A program made the position numbers and the translations under genes. Of a stretch of 22,999 bases of DNA, positions 1 through 12,064 are shown piece by piece. The notes under the pieces were generated by a model. The model was not told where the DNA came from. It was given only the letters and a program-made list of their open reading frames with translations, and ran no database searches. Positions within the stretch are counted from its first letter, which is position 1, and each line of letters starts with the position of its first letter. The DNA comes from Monoraphidium neglectum. Lineage: Eukaryota; Chlorophyta; Chlorophyceae; Sphaeropleales; Selenastraceae. The stretch lies in the NCBI RefSeq assembly GCF_000611645.1, contig NW_014013012.1, forward strand, positions 1 through 22,999. Reading direction: 5' to 3'.

Positions 1-170
1 ACGCAGGGGCCAAGTCAAGGGGTTGACAAAACAACAGCTGCCTGACACATAACACGCCACATCAAAAAGCCATGCAAGTTGGCTGGAAGCGAAAGCGTGC
101 CCTGTGCCAATGCAACGCGACCGCCGCGACAGCCGCCCTCTGAGCACTTCATGCCACTCCAAGCGCACAC

Positions 171-2958
171 CTCCTCCATGCCGTCCCCACCGCCGTCGCC
201 GCCGCCGTCCCCTGGGCGGTCCACCACGACACGCTCCACGACGCACGTGAACACGCTGTGGCTGCGGCTCGACTCGCGGTTGAGGCGCGTCTCCCCGACG
301 TGGCGGTGCTCGGCACCGCGGCGCAGCAGGCGCATGGCGTCCTCGACTGCAGGGGCGGGCGCAGCACGGCAGTATGCAGGTTCGCAAAGCGCATCATTCG
401 CGGACACAGGCGCAACGGCTCGTGTGAGTCGTTTTGCTGAGGGCGTGCGACTGCAAGATGGCGCTGCTGCCAGGCTCACCGTTTTGGACGATCTCCTCGG
501 AGAGTCCCTCCACATAGCAGCCGCGCTTGACATCCTCACGCACCTGGACAGCCGCACGGGGCGCACACGCATGCCATGCGGGGGCGTGTGGGTTGCTATG
601 CAGAGGCCCCAAGGCGCACAGCCACATGTTGTCACTGCTGCAGGCGGCTAGATGCTCGGCTGATCCTGCACACATGGTTGTACATCCGCGCGTGCACGTG
701 CTGTCGCACGCGGGCGACTGCGCATGGATGCACACATCCGTAACACATGCTGACTCACATACGTGCAAGTGCACATGAGGGTGACGTCCCCTCACCTGGA
801 GGTTGGTGGCTGTGGGGTTGAGGAGATCCGTAATGACCTCGTTGTAGATCTCAAGCATAGAGCAGCGGCAGCAGAACTTGAGGCGGTCGCGACCCTGAGG
901 GCAAAGGGTGGGCAGCGCAAGAGGTTCCTCAGTGACAGCGGGCGGACTGCGGCCGATGCAGTTAGGTGCGGTCCGCGCCATGGACTGTCCACCAACCCCA
1001 CCTGTAGCGCGGCTTGGCAAACAGAAACTGCGGGGCCAACAGATGGTTTACATTTCGTATTTGGTGGCTGTGCAGCGCCAGCGGGCAGTTGTCATACCAG
1101 ACCAGGCCAGCACACCTGCTGCTCCTGCATGGACTCGATCCGCTCAAACAGGTACTCAAAGACGCGGGGCGCCAGGCCGCGCTGCAGGACACAACGCAGG
1201 AGGGGGGGAGGGAGCTTGTCGGAAGGCGGAAGGCGGCTGCTGCAGTCCCCATGCATGCCGCTGTTTTTCCGAGCTGCTGACCAGCTGGCTGCAGCCGCTC
1301 AGGCGGTTGACCATCATGAACGCCACGCCCCTTCCGGCCAGGCGGCCTACGCCGCTGCCTGGCGCGTCGCCCACCTGCTCTTGGGCCGCGGCGTCGCCTC
1401 CGCCCGCCACGCGGCCCGTCATGGTGTGGGTCTTGCCGGCGCCCGTCTGGCCATAGGCAAACACAGACGAGTTGTAGCCGGACAGGCAGTTGTCCACCAC
1501 CGGGGCGCCCACGGCTGCGAGCAGCGTGCGGCGCCATTGCAGGAATCAGGACAGTTCCTCTGCGGCATGCCTATGGGCATCGACTTTGTCCTGTATAAGA
1601 ATCCAGGTATCACCGTGCACATCCCAGTCCTTAAGTCCCAGGGGATAGAGCAAACAGTGCCCCTTTGCCGGCGGCGTCACCGATTGCCTATCCCTCCCAA
1701 TTCTGCAAATCCAGCGCCTGCTCACTCTCAAACACCTCCGCCTGCCCAGTCTCCTCCTGAAGCACGTCGTCAAAGGCAAAGTGGTAGGGGTCGCGCCCCG
1801 GCAGCTGAATCAGCACCTCGCGCGTGTTGGGCGTCGCCGCGCACATGAAGTGGGTGGCTGCGACGGTGTCGTGAGCAAGCGTGGCAATGTGAGGAAATGC
1901 AAATTCGTTTGAGCAGCTGCCATCACACAACTGGAACGGGTGGGGCACTCCTGTATTGTGGCGTCGCCGCTGCCCAGCGATCGCTGGCAAACCCAGACCA
2001 CAGCACACGCGGCCCCCATGTCGGCCCAACTGCGCCTCCTAACACCCTCTGCTGTCGCATGGAGCTCAAAAGTTGTGGGAATTACTGCCGCGACATGCAT
2101 GGGGCAGGCCTGCTGCTGCCGCTCACCGTCAGCCTGCTCTGTTTCGTTCGCCGGCCGCATGCGTATCACAACCTGTGAGGACGCCGCGGACCGCAGGCCA
2201 TGTCAGCTCGCCACAGACCTCGAACCAGCGCCCGTGCCGCCGCTGACCCTAATGCAGCCGCGCCGTCGCACACCTTGATGCGCACCATGCTGCCTGCTTT
2301 TGCATGGACTGGCTCATGCGCCGTGCGAGCGCGCATGCAAGGGCGTCTCATGGCTCACCCTGACGTTGTCGCCTTCTTGGCGGTCGCCCAAATCATCGTC
2401 ACCGGGACTGCTCATGTCGTCGGAGCCCTGTACACTCAGCGCTTCGGGCGGCGTGTCCCCGCCGTCGCCGCGCGGGCCGCTGATCAGTGCGCCGCTGCCA
2501 TGGCGCGCTGCTCCGGCGGCTGCCTTGGCAGACAGCGTCGGGACGGGCGGCTTGCGAGGCGTGCGCACAGCAGACACCGGCACCTGGTTCGCACGAATGT
2601 ATGGAGGCGTGCAGGTTGTTCAGACACCAGGCTGGCAAGAGTCAACAAAAGTGAGCTTATCTTGTCTACCAGCTGGTCCTGTTCCAGTTGCTGCGACATG
2701 GAGCGGTGCGCCAGCTCGTGCTCGCTGCTGCTGCGCTCTCGCCATTTGAACCCAGAGTCGCACCGCATCCCTCCAGGGCCGCTCCGCCGATCTTGGGGTG
2801 GAACGAGGGGTCTTCAGGGCGCGCTCAAGGTTCCCGCTGCTGCTGGAGGCCTCCACTCCGGGGGTGGCAGGTGAGTCCTCCCCCGGACCGGGTGTGCCCT
2901 GCCTTGCTAGCGAAGAGCGGCTGCGCGGAGTCGACGTTCCCGGTCGAGACCAATACAT
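171..2958 (-). CDS. Kinesin-12-type motor protein, amino-terminal part (5'-complete, 3' end beyond the window)
   Basis: Microtubule motor. Exons on the minus strand: 2958-2764, 2583-2359, 2172-2127, 1857-1726, 1514-1375, 1181-1116, 894-796, 543-480 and 346-171; phases agree at every junction. Residues 1-140 are a Ser/Thr-Pro-rich head with one full CDK consensus (TPRK). The motor core follows: VVIRMRP (about 141-147), P-loop GQTGAGKT (221-228), [14 protein letters not shown] (about 281-294), [16 protein letters not shown] (from 303) and switch [10 protein letters not shown] (345-353). The NLQ-VRED...YVE run and [10 protein letters not shown] resemble the kinesin-12 (PAKRP/POK/KIF15) family, whose plant members act at the phragmoplast and division site. 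Switch II (DLAGSE), neck and tail are not in the window; positions 1-170 are probably intron. An Asp/Gly-rich loop (residues 368-378) follows switch I. The ATG at 2956-2958 is the first in frame. Kinesin identity is certain; the subfamily is inferred. Confidence 0.9.
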
Positions 2959-3334
2959 ATCGGGCCCAGCTAGCAGGTGATGGGGCCGGTCGGCGATGGG
3001 ATGCTGGTCAACTCCTTCCCTGATCTACAGACGCAGCCATCCGCGTGCTTGTCGAGGGCGTATTGCACAATTCTAACAATTGCATGCCGCCATCGGTACA
3101 CCGCCGTCAGTTGGCGTGGCCTGCACCATCAAACCAGGCGCGGCAGTTGCCTTGTGAGCTCCTTCGCGTTCGGTATCCTGCTGAGTACCGGGAGGCCAGC
3201 GGCGGGAACTTTGCCTGCGCACAAGATTTACTTTACCAAATTATACGATGTATGTGAAGCCTCACCCTCGTCCTCTCCTGTTGTCAACTTTGAACATCAA
3301 GCTTGAAGCGATCTGACAGCTCGTCACCCCCGTG
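2959..3334. promoter_or_regulatory. Divergent intergenic region between kinesin-12 and the coiled-coil gene
   Basis: These 376 bp separate two start codons pointing away from each other, so both promoters and both 5' leaders must lie here. An E2F-like core, GGCGGGAA (TTCCCGCC on the minus strand), lies at 3201-3208. I see no clear TATA box, tRNA or ORF of interest. Transcription start sites cannot be placed from sequence. Confidence 0.6.
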
Positions 3335-5221
3335 ATGGACGGCGACGGAGGGGATGTGATAGTTTCTATGGAGTTCTCAGAGCTTGAGGGCATGCTGCGG
3401 CCCATCCTGCAGGACGTGGTGCAGGTGCGCTGCAGCTTTGCTGCCGATGCAGCAAAACAGCAGCGACTGCACGCACGCCGCCCCGCGCATGCTGCATTGC
3501 CGCTAACCGCATGTCCCCTCTGCAGGATGCCCCCTCCACAAGCAAGCCCGATGGTGCAGCATCCTCCGATCAGCTGACGCAGGTGGGGGTGAGCGAGTGC
3601 ACCGCATTCGCATGCAGCCGCAGGTGACACAGGTGGGCGTGGGTTGCAGATGCCGGCAGCACCGCTCCATCACCGTGACGCCGGCCCGTCGCCCAATGCA
3701 GAGTGCACGCTGCCGCCCCGCCTGCAGAGAACTCTGGCGAGGCTGTGGAAGCTCATAAACGACAGCAACGAAGACAGGTGAGGTGGGACGCAGGATTGAC
3801 ATGGCTGCAAGTGAGCCGAGCGCGTGCTTACTGACTTGCAACATATACTTGCCCGTACGCAGGGCTGGCCACCTAGCGGGCGTGCCGCTGCCTGAGGTGG
3901 ACGCGGAGTTGCTGCCGCTGCAGCAGGAGGTGCGCTGGGCGGGAGCGGGCGCCGCCCCCTGACATCGCTCGTTCCAGGGGGCACGCAGGTCGCCCCCAGC
4001 AGCAAGAGTGGGAGGAATCGCCGCGCATTCAAACGGCGATGTCGCGTCCCATCCAAGCATCGGTGCCCCCTTGCCGCACGCGGTGCGGGTTGCAGGTCGA
4101 CGCCGCCCTGGCGCGGCTCAACGCGCGGCGCCTGGCCGTGCCTGCAGTGGTGGAGGCCGCGACGCGCGCCAAGCTCGAGGCGCAGCGGGAGTCGCTGTTG
4201 CGCGATACAGACCTTGCAGCAGGTGGGGAGCGATCAGGGCCGCTGACGACAGTGCCCGTGTACCCGATCGTGCGTATCCAATCATTTGGAAACAAGACAA
4301 GCATAGCAAGTCACTTTGCGGGCCAGCTGAGGGAGCCGCAGCAAAGGACTCCCATCAGGCGGCGATTTGCACATTTTCATTGGTGCCCCCTGTCCCGCTG
4401 GTCAACCTGAATGCACGCGTGGCAGCTGGTGACGGCGACGACCTCATGGCTGAGGCCGGGGCCGTGGGCGCGGCGGGCGCTAGGGAGGGTGAGGGTGCGG
4501 GCGCCGCCACAGTTGGGGGTGCGGAGGACGCTCGGGAGCTGCTGCGGCGGACGACCGCCACCACGGACAGGCTGCCGGCCATCAGGTGAGGGGCCGAAAA
4601 GCGGCCAGAGGGAGGTTGGCTGGGCGGTCGCATGGGGGAAAGGTGGGCAGGGCGTCTTGACAGGGGCCCTGTGCACTACGACGATTGTGCGGGCGCCGTA
4701 AGTGGGCTGCAAGTCCGATGCTGCGACCCGTCTGCTGCGCTGTGCCCCCCTGTTGCTGCGCCGCCTCCACACCTCCCCCAAACCCTCTTTGCAGGGCGCG
4801 GCTGGACGAGGCGCTTCACCGCCTGCAGACCAACCTGGGGGTGGGTGCCGCCCGGCACTGCTTTGATCACACCTGGCCCGCCAGCAGAGCGTTGCTGTCG
4901 CCTGTTTCGGGCCTGCCTGGCTTTGTTGTTGTTGCCCATGAGCGTGCTGCATTCTGCTGTGCGTAAACCCTTCGAACGAAACCATCACTGAACCATGTAA
5001 ACCAGGTCCTGGGGGCCGGCGAGGGCGGAGCACGGGCGTCGCCAAAGACGGTGGAGAGAGTGATCATGCGCGCCGCCCGCACCGCTGGAAAGGACGCGGG
5101 ACAAGGGCCCCTGGGCGGCGCCGGGGGCGCACCCGCCGCGGCTGCGGCCGCCGAGGACGGCGACGCCGGGGAGAGCGGCGCCGACGCGACGCGGCGCTGC
5201 CTCGCGCGTGAGCTGGCGTGA
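3335..5221 (+). CDS. Coiled-coil protein, possible Mis14/NSL1-like kinetochore subunit
   Basis: Exons 3335-3424, 3526-3582, 3650-3777, 3863-3929, 4096-4222, 4426-4585, 4795-4840 and 5006-5221 total 891 nt (296 aa plus TGA) with all phases consistent. Visible parts: a short acidic N-terminus with EFSELEGMLRPILQDVV (about 14-30); a helical stretch LQRTLARLWKLIND; then a strong coiled coil starting at PEVDAELLPLQQEVDAALAR and running through RRLAVPAVVEAATRAKLEAQ; an Ala/Gly/Glu-rich linker; a second short helix (ARLDEALHRLQTNL); and an Ala-rich tail. The helix with an RR-x-x-VP motif and the roughly 300-aa length recall the Mis14/NSL1 subunit of the MIS12 kinetochore complex. That is recall of a weakly conserved family, not a match I can compute. 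The divergent kinesin neighbour fits a division role. The gene model is good; the function is tentative. Confidence 0.75.
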
Positions 5222-6291
5222 GGGGCACTTTGTTGCTACACCGAAGCGGCTGCTGTGCTTTTGGCGGCCTGCTTTGGCGGAGCCCCTTGCATCTGCGTCA
5301 AGCGCCTGCACGGCGATCTCTTGCTGACGAGGACTGCGAGACAGCGCTCTGGGGACCAGCGCAAGACGGCGCGCACGGCTGAAGACCAGCACAGGTGCTG
5401 CAGGTCCTGCTTTTAAAGCACCCTGGGTATGGCAGCCGGCGGTTGGCTTGCCGGCTATTTGATGTGGTTGAATGATGCTTTTTGGTGCAGATGGCCATTG
5501 GCAATCAAACAATGTCTGTATCAACCTGTTTGTAACATACCACAAGAGTGTTTTGATGTCGAGCTCACGCAAGTGGGCAGTGTGATACAAGGGAGGAGCA
5601 GACCACCAAAGGGTTGTCAGCAACCCCAGGTCTGAATGCAAATGCAGCTGTGGTCCGCAATGGTGGGCCAGCAAAACCAAAGCCAGTGCCTTGGGTAGCT
5701 GAGGCCATGCATGGAGGATGATTCCAAACCTCGACGCAACACAGGACTCTCGCAAAATATGTTGCAATGTCTTGCCTTGGTATGTCTGTGGCCAGCTTGC
5801 TCTGAGCCCCTGCCCATTAAGTTGTGGTGGTGGCGGTGGTCGTGAGTGGGGTCTGGGTGGGCTGCCGTGGGAGGGGAGGGGGCGGGCAGCCTCGGTAACC
5901 GCAAGTCGAACAGACCCGCCTCTGTCGGTCGACGTGCAAGTATACGATTACTGGGGCAATAGGAGTTGCTGGACCTCACCTCACTGCAGGCACCATAAAA
6001 CGCAGAGAACTGCCTGGCAGTCATAAAAATGCACACGTGTTTTGAGGGGTTGCGTGGTTTGGCTTGGGCGTCTGTGGCTGGGCGGTGACAGCCACGTCAC
6101 AGCGCGGCTGCCCTTGGAAGTGGGCGAGGGTCCTCAGGTATCTCATGTAAGAAAATACTGTGTGTGTTCAACACCCTAACCTGCCCTCGGTTTCGTGCCG
6201 GACGGACGGCCCGTCTAAAGGGACGACCGACGCGAGACGAGCTCCTGTTCCGATCTGCGGTGACGCCGGGGCCATTGTCGGTTTCTCTAGG
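5222..6291. other. 3' UTR of the coiled-coil gene, intergenic DNA, and promoter/5' leader of the Gln-rich gene
   Basis: The first part should be 3' UTR up to the TGTAA signal at 5531-5535. The remaining ~750 bp hold no ORF with protein-like composition on either strand. An AT-rich element, CATAAAAA, at 6022-6029 could be TATA-like. A minimal ATG-TAA start-stop occurs at 6145-6150 and would matter only if it lies in the leader. The segment GTTTCTCTAG just before the ATG at 6292 resembles a splice acceptor, so a 5'-UTR intron is possible. Confidence 0.5.
5531..5535 (+). terminator. TGTAA polyadenylation signal, coiled-coil gene
   Basis: TGTAA, the usual chlorophyte poly(A) signal, lies about 310 nt after the stop codon at 5219-5221, a normal 3'-UTR length for green algae. 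Cleavage would be expected 10-20 nt further on. Confidence 0.55.
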
Positions 6292-7869
<1,578 letters not shown>

Positions 7870-8238
7870 GCAGTGCGGCCTGGGTCTGCGGGACAACCGC
7901 GCTGCCGATGCCTTCAACCGTCTCGCGTTTTTTACCTTGATCAAACAGCCATTCAAGGCGACTCTTATTGCGTGCAATATGCCGGCATGCCGGGTCTTGC
8001 CGCGCTGTGGGCATGTGTCCGAATGCAAGCAGGAAAGCGCAGGCTGGGTTGAGCCCTTGGGGCCCATGCGTTATGCATCCCTGAAATGGTTTCGTGGCCG
8101 ATGCATGAGCGCGCCCATTTACGGCAGGGATAAACTTCTCGTACAATGCAGCATGGTGTGCACATCATATACGGCTCCTCGTGAACGCCTCTGATGCATG
8201 TCATCCACCATCCTGGTTGCACCACACGTTGCTGCATG

Positions 8239-8243
8239 TTACA
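8239..8243 (-). terminator. TGTAA poly(A) signal candidate, GalT-like gene
   Basis: TTACA on plus reads TGTAA on minus, about 535 nt downstream of the GalT-like stop codon at 8777-8779. It is the only candidate I noted in this interval. Confidence 0.4.
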
Positions 8244-8499
8244 GCGCAAATGCACCCCTGCGTGCGTCCATCGGTGGTGCATTTGAACAGGCGCCGGTCA
8301 GACGCTGCTGCAAGTCCAAGCTCGTTTCAAATCTGAACCTCACGCATGCGTACATGCATCAAGCATTGCCTGCAAAGAATTCGGCCTGATCAGACATCAG
8401 GCCGTGCTGCATCATGTCTCATGCTTCATTTTGTTGTGCAGAGCCGCCAGCTCAAGCACTTGCCACAGAAGAGTGGTGCACCAAACGCCCAGCAATGAT

Positions 8500-8504
8500 T
8501 GTAA
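8500..8504 (+). terminator. TGTAA poly(A) signal candidate, Gln-rich gene
   Basis: TGTAA about 630 nt after the TAA stop at 7867-7869. It lies beyond the oppositely oriented signal at 8239, so the transcripts would overlap tail to tail. Confidence 0.4.
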
Positions 8505-8776
8505 TACAGCCGACATGAATCTTCCATTCTGACTGCTTGAGGATGTTAGGGGCCCCACTGACTGAGACAGCAAGCAAGGAGGCTGCAGCAGCCTGCCGGG
8601 CCGTGCGATAGCCTGGGCACACACAGAGCTAGCGCTTGCACCCGCGGCGTTGCCCAGGCGAACACAGCGCGCAGCAATACAAGCGCGGCGCACTACAGTT
8701 GAGATATGACGTCTGAGGCCATCAAGTCGCAGCGCCGGCACCGCCGGGGCCGCTGGGCCGCACCTGCGTCCAAAGC

Positions 8777-10397
8777 TCAGCCCGTTTCCGCCGCCGCCAG
8801 CGCCGCGAGCTGCTGATCCAGCGCCGCAGCCACCCTGTAGGGGTCGGTGTGGCCGATCGACGCGCCCCCAAACACCTCCAGCCCGCCAAAGTCGCTCGCG
8901 GCGTTGTCCAGCTTGCCGCGGCTCACAAGGCGCGCCACCACCGGCGGGCGGCCCGCGGGGAACGCGCCCGGCACCCACAGCTCGTCGACAGGCAGCGGCA
9001 GCACGCCGTGGCGGCCGCCGCTCGCGGGGCCATCGCCGCCGTCGACGTCGCCACCGCCGTTCCGGCTGCTGCTGCGGCTGCTGGTGCTTGCTAGGCGGAG
9101 GTCGAGGGCGGGCCCGTGCGGGTGCGGCACCGACAAGTCGACGTTGAGGGCCGCTGCGGGGGCGGTGCGTCGCGGCGCACAGGGGCGATCCGCACACTGT
9201 GTTGGTCAGAGGCCATGTGGTGTGCAGGGCTGAGCAGACCAATCAGCTGACCCAATCAGGACCAGCATTCGAAGCTGGTCACTCATTCATAACAATGTGT
9301 CGACTCTTGCAGACCATGAGAGCTGCTGAGCGTTCCGGCCGGACAGTAAAGCGTGCTGCTGCACATGCACGAGCACACACAGGGGGCCCACCGGCGTTGA
9401 ACGTGGCGCAGCCGAGGCCGTCGATGAGAGCGCGCAGGGCGGCGTAGAGCAGAGCCTTGAAGGCGGCGCAGCCCAGGTGGCTGCCAACCACCACCAACTC
9501 ACAGTCCTTGCGGGGGGCTGGGGTGGTGGGGCGCACAGTATTTGTGTGTTCATGTGTGTGTGTGTGTGTTCATGTGTGTGTGTGTGTTGATATGTGTGTG
9601 TCAAGGAGTAGAGGGTGAACCGCAGGTTCGGGGGTCAGGGAAGTGATGGAAATTTGAAACATGGGCAGGCCTTGCGAGGGGCTGATGGGGTGGTTAGGGT
9701 CGCAGGATAGCACCCTACCCTCAGCGCTGAGGCAGGCGCGGCCAAGCAGGGCAAAGGGCAGCTCACAGTGGTGGGGCCCTTTCAAGGGGGTAGGGGCCTG
9801 CACGGCTGTGGGTGAGACGCGTGGCAGCAGGGCCAGGGCAACTTGTGGGCCTACAGGCTCAAGTCTGCACAACAACTTGAGCGGCCAACCCAGAGCCGCT
9901 CACCGAGAGACGCAAAACCCCAGGCGTGGCCCTCCCTCGCGGCCGCGGCCGCGGCTCCGCCGTCGCTGCTGCTCAGGCTGCTGCTGCTGCCGCTGCTGCC
10001 GCTGCTTGTTCCCCCGCCCGCGCCAGGTGGCTGTGCCACCGACACCTGCCGCAGCAGCCCGGCCGCCCTGTGGGCACACAGCAGGTCCGAGTAGAAGCAA
10101 AATCCAGGCCCCCCTCCTCCTTTGTCGCCGTCGCCGCCCGCGCCGTCGTCCGTGGACAAGCTCTCTGCGCTGCCGCCGCCGACGGGGCCGCCCCGGTGCC
10201 GCGCAGCCGCCGCCGCCAGGTGCGCCTGCTGCGGCACCGGCGCCCGCGTGAGCGCGACCTGCGCGTGCCCGTGGTACTGGCTCGCGCCCGCCCTGGGGAG
10301 GCAGTTCCACAGGAAGAACGGCCACAGCCGGCCCCCCTCCTCTTCCCCGTAGCCCTCTCCGATCCCACCGGCCGGCCCGCCGTCCTGCCCCTGCTGC

Positions 10398-10437
<40 letters not shown>

Positions 10438-12012
10438 GCTGTTCGTACTCCCCGGCAGATTGCTGGAACCAGAGCCACGACGCGTCAAGCAGGTCGGATA
10501 GCTCCTGGGGCCCGAACGCCAGGGGGTCGTGGCGGCGGAACAGCACTACGCCGTGGGAGGGCTCGGCGTACCTGGGTCGGGGCGAGTGCGCGGGGTGGTG
10601 GGGATGGGGTTGTGGCGTGGGGTGGGGTTGGTGGGGGTGAGCAACTTCCAGTTGCGTGTATGCAGGCTTTTAGTGGAGCCAGTGTGTGTGTGTGTGTGTG
10701 TGTGTGTGCTTGTTTGTGTGCGTGTGTGCGTGATTGTGCGTGTGCGTGTGTTGTAATGTGTGTGTAAATGTGTGTGTGTGTGCGCACGTGTGTGCGGGAA
10801 GCTGGCGAAACAAGGTGTGAGCCCACGCCAGTGCAGACATGACCTTGGAGCGGGGCACAGGCAGGGGATGGTCGTGGGCGCTGCTACGATCGAGGTCTTC
10901 GTATGTGCACGGGAGCGGCACAGAGCCGGTGGGCGCAGCGCAGCGCCCTGCTTTAGTACGCGCACAGCACAGCGCAGCGCAGCGCGGCACATCGCAGTGC
11001 GCTTCAACGCAGCCCAGCTGATGATGTCATTGTGACATCACCGGCTGCGGCCCCCGCACACTCACTTGAAGAGGTTTGACCCCGTCACCGCCCCGGGCAG
11101 CTCCACGCGCCCAAACCCCGCGTCCCGCGCGGTCAGCGCGTCCCATGCGCAGAAGTCGCAACGCGCGCCATTCCCTGTGGAGTCCAGGTCGGCTGCCGTC
11201 AGGCGGCTCTTGAACGTCTGCGGCTTGCTGCTGCGGGAGGGGTTCCACCAGGCCTGGTCCAGCGTCACCCTGGGGAGGGATCATGGCGGTAGGACAGTAG
11301 GGCAGCAGGTGGTGTTACGGGGCGCTGTCGTTGGCGGCGTGCGGCAACCCCTCGGTTTGACCGCTGCCGTAGGGCTTGCACGGCCTGGCTGCGTGGCATC
11401 CTAGTGCAGCTCCGCCGCCGTCTTTGCGTTCCGCCGTCGCCCCGCATCACCACCGCCCTGATCATGTGCCAAAACGGTCGCCGCTGGCTGCTGACAAGGT
11501 GGATGGGACGCGTGTATTTTCACAGCGGCGTCCGCACCTGTTTGTGATTGAAATCACCCTCTGCACGTTATCTTGCTGCAGGCTGTACTTGGCAGCCAGC
11601 TGGGCATTCCAACAGGGCAGGGGTTCGGCAGGCGCAGGAGTGAGCATCCGCACGGCGCGGGGCGCATGTGAGAAGGGGCGCCAAGTCGGCGCTTGCACTG
11701 CTGCACAGAGCTCCCTGGCTGGAGGCCTCAACCCGGACATCAGCAGGGGAGGAGGCAGGCAAGCGGCGAGGCCCTGCGATGACGATGGATTGAAACCCCC
11801 CGAACCCCCACACCCCTGCCCCCAGCAACCTGCGGCGGCACCGAGCAGGGCGCGTCGCCGGACGTGACCCGGTAAACACGCCGGAACGCAGCGCCGTCGC
11901 GGCCGGCGTGGATGCGTGCGAGGGACGAGGCGACGTCCTGGACAGAGCGCAGCTGCTGCGCCGCCGGGTTCGCCGCCAGCGATGACGCCGGCATGGGGCC
12001 CGCCATGTCCGG

Positions 12013-12064
<52 letters not shown>

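Larger units (their letters stand above)
7870..8776. other. Convergent 3' region of the Gln-rich and GalT-like genes
   Basis: These 907 bp lie between two stop codons facing each other. I see no coding exon. A plus-strand TGTAA is at 8500-8504 and a minus-strand TGTAA (TTACA on plus) at 8239-8243. If these are the signals used, the two 3' UTRs overlap by about 260 nt. Confidence 0.5.

Noticed and set aside
4985..5767. 260-aa minus-strand ORF overlapping the last exon and 3' UTR of the coiled-coil gene
   Set aside because: It is antisense to a GC-rich exon, its composition changes midway, and it shows no recognisable domain or splice structure.
6145..6150. ATG-TAA start-stop (also containing TGTAA) before the Gln-rich gene
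   Set aside because: Too short to call; it is not known whether it lies in the leader or upstream of the transcription start.
10682..10795. TG-repeat block as a telomere-like or mobile-element sequence
   Set aside because: It is a simple dinucleotide repeat inside an intron, with no terminal repeats, target duplications or transposase ORF.
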